64,000 nucleotides of DNA from Chrysaora quinquecirrha (lineage: Eukaryota > Cnidaria > Scyphozoa > Semaeostomeae > Pelagiidae), in contig JACTAT010000006.1 of NCBI GenBank assembly GCA_014526335.1, positions 6,500,034 through 6,564,033 on the forward strand, in the 5' to 3' direction. Below, one piece after another: positions 1-14,000 of the stretch. The notes beneath the pieces were generated by a model that was given only the letters and a program-made list of their open reading frames with translations, did no database searches and was not told the origin of the DNA. Each line of letters begins with the position of its first letter. The stretch's first letter is position 1. A program made the position numbers and the translations under genes.

Positions 1-884
1 TGCCTAAGCACCCCTATCCTAAAGATGTATGAGTACCCTCCCTGGCAAAAATACAGCCTTTGGAAGCTTACCTACAGAAATATCACAATGCTTTAGACTT
101 TCTTCTCAAAGTAATGTAATCAAAAAGCTTATGCTGGCTAATGGTATAGATAGAAATTTACAGGTATGAAATTTGTCTCAACTGTACTGCACACCATCCA
201 GTATACTGCACAGACATTACCCATGTTGAGACTGTGAACTGCCGTTGCACTTAATGCCAGTAATAGCATCGTTTACACCTCGTTATTGAAATTTGTGAAA
301 TAAGGATAATTTCAATAATTTGAAACAGAAAAATAGCTAAATTACAAGAAACTTAAGCGATACATCAAATAGCATGAATGAAATTTTCGTGGTCTAGATT
401 AACGCGAATTGTCTTTTAAAACCACTTTCCATCAACGTTAATTAAAGCAGATGAATTGTGTCATACCAAGTTAACCTCACTGATGTCTTTTTTGTTTCAT
501 GATAGAATCCAGAATACATCCATTAATCACATTGTATATATTGTTTATAATTTTCTTATGTTTTTTTTCTCATTTGTAACGTCTACATTAAAACGATGTC
601 TTCTGGATTTTCTTTTCATATAGTGTATTAAGTTAGCATTTAAATAATTAACATCATACATTAATTAATGCAAATGAATTAACGTCCATTGAGAAAAAAT
701 CGCGCTTATTAATGTATCTCTTTAGTTTCGTGTGATAACTCTGTTTGGTTCTGGTGGGTGCAGCTGGATTTGAGAGGGTTTAAAAATAAAAGTCTATAAT
801 CAATTATTTTAACAAATTTTACTTCTCTGTGATTTAGCTAATTTTTTAAATTATAAATTCTAGAATATTCTTTATTGCTTTCAG
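1..884. other. Flank or upstream intron of PAAF1, no exon assigned
   Basis: The first recognisable PAAF1 exon opens at 885 in a phase that needs one base from an upstream exon, so this stretch is probably intron. The open frame over positions 1-110 does not resemble the expected N-terminus well enough to call. The sequence is AT-rich and I see no repeat family or other coding signal here. Confidence 0.4.
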
Positions 885-3800
885 GCGAAAAAACGAAATA
901 CAGTGAAATGACAGCATCAAGTCATGATGCAAATCGAATACAGATAATCGACGGGTTTCAGACAGAAGTGATCAGTAAGGTATGATAATTAGTTACTTTA
1001 CTACTTCATTTCTGCTAATTCAATTTGCGAAGCTTTACTCCTGTTTTTCTCATGACCAATTTCTGTGCCTCACTTGGCTTTTAAATATTTGTTTCTTTAA
1101 ATTCAGACAAAAGAAGGTGAATGATTTTTGATGCGAAATCATGCCATTGCTTCCAATGTTTAATGTTTCTTGAGAAAATTGTCTTTCAGCGTATCTACAC
1201 TTTTGCTTAAGCAAGAAATTTTCATTTATGGTCGATGATTCCGATTTTCAAAGCAAACTGTGGAGATACATCTTGCAACAAAGACCACAATGTTCAACTG
1301 CAAAAATATAATAATGAAAAACTCATGTAATCAAAAATCAATAGACCGAAACAGAGAACTTGGGTGTCCTTGTAATCACGTTATGAACTGTTCTAATTGT
1401 TATATCTGAAAACTGGCCATAATTTATGTACCAATAAACAATAATTCAAATACAATCCAATTGACAAATACAATTGACTCATTTGGAGCTAATAAATTCT
1501 CTTGACACCGAAAGATTGTTGTGTTCCTTTCAAAGATTTGCTGCGTGACGAGGTCTTTCAAAATTGATAATAAGCGGCAAATCTAAATGTCTAAGTAAGT
1601 TGGTAGAATAATTCAGAATATGTCAAGAATGGTCGTAATAAAGAGTCATTTCAGAAAGAAAGGAGTTAAATGGAGTTTTAAACTGGAAAGGTCTCCTTTG
1701 TTCGGATCATTCCAAGAATCAATGGTTGGAACGGAATGAAGTATAATACAAATGATTGGAAGGGCGATGTTGATTTTAGAAGAAATAAGCGCGATATTTA
1801 CGGAAATAGAATGTATTGTAAACAATTGACCAATCCACTACCTATATGATGACAGTGAAGGAATTTTATTTGCGCTGTTACCGTGGAATTCATTGTATGG
1901 ATGTCGCATCCCTAGCTAACAAAGTGACTGACATTTAGAAATTGTTTTGACTGCAAAGAATTTAAGAAGAAAGGTCAAACATCATATGAACTTGCTAATC
2001 GGAGACGTCGTATTCTTAAAGGTTGAAGACACTGGTCGAACTGTTCGGAGATTGACATTGTGAACATAATCGAAGCACAAAATATTTGAGTCCATTAGAA
2101 TTACCTCATGAAGGAGATAAAGGTGTTAATCAAACTAAGAATTCGTAATCAGATAATCACAATAAGAAACTTTGTGCACAAAATAATGCTCTGTGCACCT
2201 GAGAGAGCAAGAAGAACTGCAAACCTAATCGGAGAATTAAAACAAAGAAATCATTTATATAACTTTTGATTGTTATATTTATTGATTTATTCGTAACTAG
2301 AATTATCTTTAGTTTTGATCACTTTGGTGATCCACGGAGTAAATCTGTGGTCAGTGACCTCCTTGTATTTATGACATTTGAACTTGCTGGTGTATTTTAT
2401 TATTGTTTTGTCGAGCAGAAGGACTCTTTCAAATTGATTTAATTATCTTGTTAGTTATAATGCTGTTGCCCCTTATATTGAACCAATACAAAGCTTATTT
2501 GCATTATGTTTAACTTTATTTTAGAGAACTTTGAGGTTGACCTATCTTGAATTGGGAATTTCAGTGACATTCATGGCACCATTGTGGACTTTCAAGAATA
2601 TTCACAAGAAAGCAGTAAGTGTAGTCCTTGTAATCTTAACCAATGCTATTACTATTTCAGCAACAACAGTATCAATCGTTAAACATTTTTTTCTTATTTT
2701 TTATGTCCTTTTTCAATTTTAATTCTTTCAAGACATTGCTCTGCCAGGCAAGAAGAGTTGGTTTACAGAGTGTCTTGTAAAATTGATAGTTCAACCTAGT
2801 TTCTAGCCAATAATCTTTTCATTTGCAAACGATGTAAGTATTCAAGAGAAATTTAAAAACTTTCAACAGAACGTCACTGGACATACCCTATTGTCAAACT
2901 GCCTATACTTAAGTCAGCAAAGATTTGTTATCTTTATCGTCACATGAATGATAGAAATTTGTATTTTAAGGTAAGATGCCTAGATATTTCTTCAGGCGGA
3001 GCACTTGGGATATCCTGTGGCGATGATGGAAATTTAAACATTTGGAATTCGTCAGATGGAAACCTTAGAGTAAGTAAAGGTAAAGAATTAAGACCAAACA
3101 TTTAAAAAGCTTCCATGGATCTGAATAGACTTCCATTGCGTTTTTTCAGCTTTTTGGAAGCTAACTCGCTGGTGCTTGTCTTTGTACTTTGTGATAAAGT
3201 TTTGATTGATTACTGAGGTTCAAACAATAGTTTGCATGTCAATAGAAAGCGATATTTGCTTCATATGTAGCTACTTTTTACACTAAGAACGTTCCAACAG
3301 TGCTGTCGTTATACTAAGGGCTTAAGAATGACCCCCTTGAAACAGGGGGTTCGAGTTAATGATTGTTTTGTGTGTGAGAAAGTATTGGAGAAGATTTAAT
3401 GGGAAGGCAAGGTGCTAGCAACTGCATGTCGAGTCATGGAAGTTTTATTGAGTAAGCCAGCGTGCTACTATTTTGTCTTGGGAAGCTTTCCTGACATCTT
3501 TGCATGAAATTAATTGCAAGATCATAACCTCACTTTTAAGTCTCACTTTTAAATTATTTGCACTTGTTTGTGCCTGGCATGTAATGTTGAATTGATATTC
3601 TACAGAGAACTTTAGAAGGTCACGTGAGTGATGTAACACATTGTCGATTCTTCCCATCCGGAACTGTGGCTTTGAGTGGTGGCATGGACATGAGAGTGAA
3701 AATTTGGTCTGCTGAAAATGGTTCATGCCCAAGAACGATGGTTGGACATAAAGCAGGTTAACATTTATATATCATTCATATCTTTTTACGTCTTGAAGTC

Positions 3801-6800
3801 TGTTGGTTTTATGAGAGTATGAGATTTTCTACATGAATGATATAAAATCACTTCAAGAGCAACGCTAACTTAATTGGTCAGCCTTTGATCCTTACTTATG
3901 ACAAAGTAAGGAAAATTTCCCAAAATCGGCCGTGTACACTGCGCATCAATGTGTAAACTCGCTTAAAGGCCTTATGCAACGAAAATTGCGATATTGATTT
4001 TTTTCCTCTTTTCCTCTTCTATTGCACTGATCACAAATCTGCAAACAGAATGAAAATCGGATGTTCGAAAGAAGTTTTATGGGCACTTAAAGTTGCGATT
4101 TTGCCAACCTAATCTACGAAAAATGTTTTATAGGCACTCAAAGTTGTGATTTCGCAGTTGCTGCAAAAATTTGTTTGCTTATGTGACGTGATAACGAGGG
4201 TCCGTTGACAGATTTCCAATGGCAGAGTATATGGGGGAAAGGTTCGAAGTTACATAGCTTCCGACAGGACCAATAAATCTCCTTGGGAACAGTCAATGAA
4301 TTTCAATCTTAGTATGATACATCGTGTACACTACGCATCAAGGTGTTAAAGTGTACATGGACCCTAACTCACTATTCTGTAGTCTGATGTTGGCTGATGC
4401 TTTATTGATATTATTTCTTATGTAAATAGCTTTAAATTTGGTTGAACTGCGTAGAATCCATGAAATCCAAAATCCATATCTTACACTAAACTTACTCATT
4501 CTTGGTATTCTATTTTCTAGCGATCACAGATTCTGCTATTGTTGAGCGAGGAAGAAATATTATAAGTAAGAACTTCTCAAATATATGTGAGGCTTCTGTT
4601 CCTAAGAACTTTTGTTCTCTATCAGATTTCTATTGTGTAGATCTTTTAAGAATAACCAGATTTAGCAATATTTGTCTCGCAAGATGAAATTTTGAAAAGC
4701 ATATTTAATGTTTGCTACCTGAGAGCTTTTATGTTTTCACAAAAACAATGTTCTCAGCATAAATGACAAATTCGACGCAGGAAATTTTGAGTTGTTGTTG
4801 ATAGTTTAATCCATGACGTATTTTAAAGCAGTTTGAACTGATGATGTCTTAACACTGTAGCTGTGAGTAGATTACGGTAGTTTTCCTTGGTTGGTCTACA
4901 TATTACAGTCAATGTTTCAGGAATGAAAATGGCTGATGGCGTCATCTACTAATGATGCAAACAATGAGGACGATTTTCACAAGAACTAAGGAAAGATATC
5001 TTCATATCTGGATTTAAATATTGGATTCTTAAAGTATCTTAAAGTATAACTTTCATTTTGAAACCTTTTTTAGCTTGCAGCCGCGATGGTAAAACACGCC
5101 TTTGGGACTGTAGTAAAGGTCAATGTATAAGAGTATTGTCAGATGCTGGTTGTGTAATCAATGGATGCTCCCTGGGAACATTATCTGAACAATCGGCTGA
5201 TACGCGCCAAGATGTAGCAGCGGACAGTAAGCATTGACTTCTTGATCTATAAAGAATTGTTTTTTTTCCTAATGCTTTGAACCTACAATCTTAGACAAAA
5301 CTGTCAAGACAATCTCGAACTCTGCTGTTTTGACCATCAAAATCAACTCCCTCCCCCAAATCAATGTTGATTTGGCTAAAAACATCTCAGGATCGATTAA
5401 AAGTTGTTCCTAAACAAGTTAAAACCAACATTGACTCGGAAGGAAGGGCAATAAGGCATTAACCTTCAAGAAGAGAAAAAGTACTTTTTTGTAATTATGT
5501 CTCAACTGTATAATACTGTTGTCACTTTGATATGTGTAAAACACTTTCAGAAAGGTCTATGATTTATAGATCGATTGCATTACTGCTTGAAAATATCCAG
5601 TTAAAGAAGTTATTTCATTAGAAGCTGAAGCACTTGAAACTGATACAGTTGACCATTTGATCAGCTTCTGGACGTACTCAAGATGCCTTCTTACTGTACC
5701 TCAGCGAAGTATTTGTACTGAACGTCATCACAGTATTCAGAACAGTTTGCTAGAAAACCACCTCAATACTTGAGTGTTAATTCAGATTTTTATTTTATAT
5801 TTGTTTTCTTCAGGTAGCGGAGAGACAGGGACGAGTACTAAAATGTTGGTCCTTGCAAGAGAAGATGGAATTTTGGAAGGGCAAGCTGTATTAAGTAGAA
5901 CAAAGGTATGTTAGGTCTTTATGATCGGACAATGTTACCCACAACAATATTATGTTGATCTCAGTGTTGAAAAAGGAAAGAGAGTGAAATGTTAGAAAAT
6001 GTCTGTCAAAGATTGTAGTGTTGCAACAAACGTGTGATATATATGCATGCTTATTGAAAGGATACATTTCATATGACTGTCTGAGTAAGAGAAAGGAGAA
6101 CCATTGAAATTGTCCGAGCTTTCAGTTGCTCTCTTTTGCATGTTAGCTAAGTTTGCTGGTTAATTTCACTCAGGGTATTTTGAATTATCAGTTTATCGCC
6201 TACTTACCTTATGAACTGCATGAGGACATCCTTATGCAACGCATAAAGGCATGTCCGTGTATCCGAACAGGATGACAATATCAATGGTCGTTATAGAGGG
6301 GTTTGTTTTGAGAAAAAAATGAGAGTATCAACCTTGAATAGGTCGAGACGAAGAAAACCACGCGATTTGCTTTTGCCTGTGTGACCAGTCACACTTGCGA
6401 AAATTTTTTCCCTGATAAAGGACTGTATGCCAGTCCGAGGTATTGGTATTAGTTTAATATTATTTACTTTGTTTGTTTTTTGTGTGTATTCTCTTACGCC
6501 TCTGCGTTGATCCTTATTGCTATTTATCAAAAGCTTTCCTTTTTGTAGGGATCTTTTTCATCTTTTTTGCTTTCTCAGTTCCTCCTAACTGTTGTGCTTC
6601 TACAGTACGACATAGCTTTGTCGGAAACGACGTTATAGGCAATGCAGTTCTGAAAATCCTCATTGCTCTTATTATTTTTAACAGTTATTTGAATACCAGT
6701 GCCAGTCTGCAGTCAACTGTTGTGAGTATTGTGGTGAAATGGATGTAGTTGCAGGATGCGAAAATGGGAATATTTTCCACTTTGACGTAAGGAACTCAAG

Positions 6801-9800
6801 GTATAAAAATTTGATATTTGATTATTTATTATTGAATCTTTGAGTGGTACGCCTTTCAAAATTGCGAGAAACCACGATGTTTTCGCTGTTTCTCTCAATT
6901 TATTATTTATTTTGCTATTTAGATAAATACCAAAATTGCCCCAAGCTAGGATTTTTTTCGAATAATTGGCAGAGCAAGACCATTCTTTCCTTTAGAGTAT
7001 TGCAGTGTGTCCATATTATAACCAACAGGCCGGCTCTGTGTAGACAGAAAGAGTTCGTTTTGTCACTTGGACTCTTTAATCAATTCAATTGGCCATCTCA
7101 CTGTATCCCACGAGCTGAAAGGTGTTCAAAACACTGATTTGTGCACTTTGGTGCCCTCTGCCTGTACATTACACCTTAGTTAATCGTGTTGGTCTGTTTC
7201 TTAACGTTTATGCTCATAGGAGTGTCAGATGCAAAAAGTATATCCAAAAATTAAATTTTTTCAAAAAGGGGGACTGTTAAATGAAAACAAATTTAGGCAT
7301 AATGTGCATATTCCATAGTCTTTGGCAGTTATTTTTGGAATGGTTGGTTTTCAATTAATATTGAGGTAATTTTTCATTGATCCGTAACGCACTAAATATA
7401 ATCTTCTGTGGAAGTATGACTTTGAAAAATGACTACAATTAAGAAATTAGTATTTTGACTATAATTGGATAATACACATCAATATTTGCATACCCTTGTG
7501 ATTCAATATTTTACATATGTAGTTTTGTTGACTTATGATTTATTTGCAGGATGCCCGTATCTGTAACTAGAATTGGGAATTCTTGTATCAATGACATTAG
7601 GAGATATTCAGATTCATTTCTCTTTGCAAAAGGTATACAATTCAATCTTTGATCTCAGCCTATCCCTTATGAAATATTTATCTCGATTACTAATAATTAC
7701 TATGGCTGGATCACCCATTTGTTTTAAAATTGCTGATTTTGCTTCATGTTTCGTATTTCATTTATGTTTCAAGGTCAATCGCTCGAATACAACGTCACAC
7801 GTTTGAATATACAGGGTGGCCCAAAAAGGGACCCCCTAACTAAATAATTTATGAATAATTTATTCTTAAGTTGGAATTTCATGAAATTAGTACTACATGA
7901 TATGCAACTCAAGTGAGATGTTTCTTGTAAATATCATCATGATATGGGTAAGTATCTCTGAATAAATTGACTTGAAAACTTTACAATCCAAAAACGTACT
8001 GTAACAAAATATACAACTTTATACCCTTACGTAATCCTTACGCAACAAAACAGAAAAATCAATAACTCATTCTTTCAGTCAAATGATATTCAAAATGTCC
8101 TCAAACCTGCTCAATACACTTCTCTTATATGACTGACAATTTTACTCTTGGATAATGATTCTCCTTCACGCACGATTGCAGTACAGTACGCAATGATGGA
8201 ATATAAACAGCTGATTTTTGGACATCATGAATTCAATGTCCCATTGCGCGGAGATGGAAGCTCTTATCACCAACATATTTCTACACGATTGGCACTTGAC
8301 TTGAATATTACCTGGTATAAATTCAATATAGTTCCTCCTTGAGATAATTTATTCAGAAATGATGTACTTAAGGGGGTCCCTTTTTTGTGCCACTCTGTAT
8401 AATCCATATTTGCAGGATGTGTAGAGAGAAAGAGTTCGTTTTCTCACTTGGACTCTCCAAATAATTCTATTGGTTTTTCCGCTGTATCCGACCAGCTGAT
8501 TGGTGTTTAAAACACAATGCCAATTCAGCTTATCTTTCCGATTGGTGAATTTCGAGCCGCATCTGGGTATAAATTCCGCTTTAGTTCATTGTTTCGGTCT
8601 GTTTCTTACGTTCATACTCTGAGGAGTGTCAGACGAAAAAAGCTTTTAAGTATGGCCGAAAATGTTTCCCCTGTTAATCGCAATTTTTAAATCCGTATTT
8701 TATATTTTATGGAATTTTTTGATACAACAGGGTAGAAATGTCGAGTATGCGCAATTCTATGCGCGGGTAGCCGCTGTACAAAGAGCACCATTGCCAACAA
8801 AACATTTCAAATTAGCCTAATGGTGGCCTAGACTCTGATGGCAGAGGCTTTTGCCCTCTCCACTACCGGCACGTGCGACGCAGGGTTGCCAGTTTGGATT
8901 TTCTAATCCAAATTTCAGAAATCTGGATTTTTGAAAACTTGTTTGGCTGTGAAAAATCAATTTGACTTTGACCTAAAATTTGTCTTTAATTTGGATTTAT
9001 CAAAAAACCTTCCATTTGACGCACATTTGGTACGTTTTCTCGCAGCATGAAACCCTTGTGCAATGCCCATTGATGCGTAACCACATTGTAAATGTCCCAC
9101 AAATTAGCAATACACCATTGAACAATGGACGAAAATGTGGTAAACAATGTTGTCTCGGTTTCATTGTGATGTTTTCTACTGTTCTGTTGCCTCGTTTTCG
9201 AATTTTGCGTTCTGTTGCCTCGTTTTGGAAAATTTTGCATTCTCAAAAAGTAGCTAGATATTGTGATGAAAAACTTGATTTCAAATTAAAAAACAAGGCT
9301 TTGATTTTGTCTTCTAAATGAAGATCAAGATAGGACATACCTTGTAGAATCCTGAAATTCTAAAAGCACATTCACATTCCGTACCTGTCGACGGTAGAGA
9401 AGGCTTTGGGCTCTGCCAACATATCTTAGGCCATCAGCCTCCCTTAGGCTCTCCTGCAATAGTTAGTAAATAACATGAAATATTAGTTTATAAATTATTT
9501 AGTTAGTAAGATATTAGGTTAATTATTTTGTTATTTAGGTAGCTATTTATCTAATTCATTAGTTAGTTATTCAGTTAGCTAGTTGTCTCTGTAGCGCAGT
9601 GGTTAGCGTGATGGGTTCACAACAAGAATGTTGTGGGTTACGGTATTGCCACTTGTGATTGCAGAGATAACAGCCTTAGGCAAGTTGTTAACACAAATGT
9701 GCCTCTCTCTACCCAAGTGTATAATTGGGTACCTGGTCGGTAGTTATGAGCGTCGTGTGTGGCTGCCCCCTGCTATATGCTATATGCATCCAGACCAGTG

Positions 9801-10978
9801 GTAAAGTGTAAAGTCGACTGAGAAGCCCTAGGCTAGTAGCTAGTAGACTAAAAAAATCGGCAAGTTATTAGTAAGTTAGTTAGTTAGTTAGTTAGTTTGT
9901 TGGTTAGTAGTTTTTCAGTCAGTTAGTTAGTAAGTTAGTAAGTTAGTTAGTTGTATAGTTAGTCCGTGAACTAGTTAGTTAGTCAGCTACTTTGCTAGTT
10001 TGTTAGTTAGTTGGCTAGTTCATATCGTAACATAACCTCGTACTGAATTCAAGGTGGAAGGAGTCGACCTCCATCATGCTCATGTTATTCAGAAATTCGC
10101 GGTTGCAGTCTTCAGAAGAAGGTGATAAACATCCACTGTCGGTTTTAATCCTAAGAGAAAAATCAGAAAGGTTGAGTTACTTTTTATGACGCATTTAAGG
10201 AAGAAATAATTAACAAGGCTTTGTCAAAACTACACCCAGGAAAGTCAGAACAACACAAATTCCACGAGTGGTAGTTTCACTCCTCAGGCAAGTCTAATAC
10301 AGATAGGTCCCCCACGAACTATCAAGCTATCAAACACTCTGAGCATTAGGCCATCCAATTCATTTCTTCATGTAGATAGTTGTTGCTTAAGACTGCCGGT
10401 GCTTTTTGCGAATAGTGGGACTTTTGTAATGAGTCTAGGTCAGAACGGATTTGTGAGAGTTTTTGAATTCAAAGAACTTTCAATTCCGATATTTTAGAAT
10501 GCGCTTGTGATAAGGTTCATTAGAACGAAATAGTAGAGGTATCAAATAGTGCGATTCGGTGTTTCAAAATTGTAGACTGCGCTGTGGGGGCTTTAGTTTT
10601 TTACAATTTAAAATCTTCAGTTACTTTTTATGTGAGGTTCATTTGAAAGGAGTAGCTGACGTATCAAATAGGGCCATTCGGTGATACAAAATTGTAGACT
10701 GCGCTGTGGGGGCTTTAGTTTTGTATGTCTGAAAAATATTAGGATTTCGTTTGATGAGCACATCTACTTGCTATTATCAGTGGACATGATAGAAATATGC
10801 AGTTCATCATCAGAATCATCTGTAAGGCCTGGAAACCAGCCGGAATCTTCTGATTCGCTTGGAGTTTTTCTAGAAGGAAATTGAAAATCATTATGATTAT
10901 TATTTTCATCATCATCATCTTTTTAGTTATCAGCATTCTTTTTTATCATCTTCATCATTATCATCATCATCATCATTC

Positions 10979-11033
<55 letters not shown>

Positions 11034-14000
11034 TATCATCATCATCATCATCATCATAATTATTAACATCATCGCCTCGATCATGGAGTTGATCAATCGA
11101 AACTTTATCGCCTTCTATCCGTTCGTTCTTAGTGCAAATCAATCTCTTGGAATATTCGAATTCCGCCACTTCTCCTTAGCATTCAGTCTTTGCTTCTCCG
11201 CATAGAGTATTGCAACAAGTGAGAGTTGATCTAGCGTTATTGTTACTAATAGAAAAAGCTAATGTTTGTCTTTCAATCTGTTTCTTGACAAATCTAGCAG
11301 ACTTTCAGATGTATATTTGTTCTTAGAAACTATAACAGTAATAAGTAAAAATGAAATCGAACCTTAACTCAGCCATCGATCCAAGCGGATTATCGGTATT
11401 GCACTCTATGATATGCATTTCTATATTTCGGTAAATCGATTTCTCTTGCTTCTCTAATTTCTCTCTGATTAGAAAATATAATCTGAGAAAGTTTCAAAAT
11501 TCCCGCAGTTATAAAGATACTACGTTTGATTTTGATTGTTACGTCATTTTGAGTTCTTTTCTGGCTCTGTTGCTGATTGTGACGTCATGTTGATTACCTA
11601 ACTTTCTTCTATTAATTGTGACGTCAGGCTCAGATATTTTGCCATAGCTCATTGGAGCCGCCGGTGCTCAATCGCCATGTCCCTGGCCTCATCTATCCCA
11701 CTGCACCAATTAATCACATTGTCCGTTTATTTATTTCTCACTCTTCTTTACTCGGTTCTTTCCTGGCATACGGACACGACTGTCAATAGCACTACAGACC
11801 AGACTGTGGGGACGGCGTCACCAATGTCCATAAGCAACCTTCCGTCTCTTGATAGTGTTCACAATTCATCTGTCCATACACCCACTAGGTCACCCATCCG
11901 TTTGTCTCTATGTGGAACCATTTTACGTTGACGCTCCTTCGCCATTGCCACATCTAAAATTCTCGGATCACGTTTTATTCCACTTTTTGTAGAGTCCTGC
12001 TCTCGCATCCGTACGTTGCCACGGTCCAGAATAGAGAGCGTGCAGACGTATGTTCAATGCGAGAGATAGCTTACAGAGTCTCTAGATTGGGTTAAACCCG
12101 CTCGCCACACTCTTCGTAGTCGCCAGACAAATTTTAACGTCATGCGATGATGGTTCACGCATCTTTAGCACAGAGCAAAGAGATATGAATTTCTTCAGTG
12201 ATTCACTCTCAGCCTCTCAAAGAGTAACCAGGCCAAATCCGTTCATTGTCATCACATTCGTTTTCGATTCATTTTTCTTTGACGTCAGGCTCAATTTTCT
12301 CGAATGTTTGATTTGCTATTTCTTACCATTTGTATTCTTGTATTGCTTACACATTTTCATAAGAACATAAGAACACCTTTAGTTTGTAAAACCTTGATAT
12401 TTTCTAAAACCTTCCATTTTCGAGGCTGAGGGGTCCCAAATACATCGTTTCATCACCAATTAATCATCATAAAAGAACATTTGGGCTAGAATGCAGTGTA
12501 GCTGATACCTTTCACAAGGACAAAAGCCTAAAATAGGGTATGCTTTTAGTGTTAGGGTAAGGGTAGTCTTTTAGGGCTAGGGTGATATAGGGTTGATATT
12601 AAGGTTAGGGTGAGGGTTAGGGTTAGTTTAAGGGTTTTGTTTGCTATTGTTTACGTTGCATTTTCGAAGGTCTACGCTTAACTGCATCTGTTCTTTCATT
12701 TGTAAGGTGTGTTGGTATATATCTAGTTTCAGAACAGGCAGAAAATAATACATTTCATTTTAAGTAAATAGAATATCATAAATAACCTCATATCTGTTAT
12801 ATTTACAATTTAGAACGAAAGTAATAAAACTTGTTACTAATTTATTTTGTGTTAAGATCTTGGAATACCCCTATTTTATACGTTTCATCTATGGTATTTA
12901 TTTGATATACCCATCATGTCTGTCTGAACTCTACATTTCATACGAGAGTTCCCCTGGCTTCTTTATTCTATATGTTCTCATTATTCGTATTTCGCTCCAT
13001 TTTCCCTCTTTTACCGGGGGGAATTTCAGTTTTTTTGTATCTTTGAATGAAGCCATTTTGTGAAGCTTATCTTCACGGTTCTCATTCTTCTCGTCTACGC
13101 TTGCTTCCCGTTTTGGCACATAACAGGCCGTGTCTTCTTTGTATTCCTGTCTCTTCTTATTCGGGCTTGACTTAAACGTTGGTAAATTGCTTTTCTCTTC
13201 AGACTGTGCGGTGCAAGCTGGAGATTTTCTCTTTCTGTTGCCTGTTGATTCGTAGTCACTCCTTGGTTTTACAGAGGCTTTTAGCTTATCAGAAGTACAG
13301 CCTTGAATTTGTGTACAACACTCCAAGTTCAGTTCTGTATGATTATCTGTCCTGAGCTCTGAAAGTTGAACAACGACTGTTTCTGAACAGTTTTCTGGTT
13401 TGAAACTAGATACACAAGCTTCTGTAACTTCACTGCTGCATTCTGCAAGTTTAATGTCGACTGCAGCGTCAGGCTGAATGACGACTTCGTCTATATCCAT
13501 AGGCACTGGCGTTTCAAGCTCACAGTGAATGTTTGTATTGTGTAGCCAAACATTTTGAGCCTGATTATATCCAAAGCCATTATGACTTTGGATCTCGTAG
13601 CTAATATCCATCATAGAGTCTTCAGCGTGGACTTCACTTGTGGATAGCATCTCATTATCAAAGAATCCGAATGCAAAGTTATGTGGAACAGTTTGATACT
13701 GATACTGCACACAGTTTCCAACACTAAAGCCACACGCCTGAGACTCTATTCTTTCTTCTGTAACACATATCTCCATCTCTTCTGCAAAACTCTCATTCGT
13801 ATCATAACACAACCTTGTACTGAATTCAAGGTGGAAGGAATCGACCTCCATCATGCTGACGCAGGAATCATCAAGATTCATGTTATTCAGAAGTTCGCGG
13901 TTGCAGTCTTCAGAAGAAGGTGATGAACATCCACTGTCGGTTTTTATTTCTAAGAGAAAAATCAGAGAGGTTGAGTTACTTTTTATGGTGATTGCAAGGG

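Noticed and set aside
1..110. Possible upstream PAAF1 exon with YPPWQKYSLWKLTYRN
   Set aside because: The similarity to the expected N-terminus is too weak and no good donor in the right phase was seen.
8820..8890. tRNA-like wording around GGTGGCCTAGACTCTG
   Set aside because: No A or B box and no cloverleaf potential.
8980..9321. Overlapping 113- and 86-codon ORFs on opposite strands
   Set aside because: No domain, start context or second copy; likely chance frames in intron.
9585..9660. tRNA gene
   Set aside because: The A box fits but the B box is degenerate, the cloverleaf does not close, and a SINE body follows.
10881..11169. Poly-His, poly-Asp and Met/Ile-rich ORFs over TCA repeats (also 14460-14741, 25311-25595, 33370-33669, 37549-38002)
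   Set aside because: They are translations of the TCA/TTATCA microsatellite; only the 98-nt exon at one end of each minus-strand frame is real.
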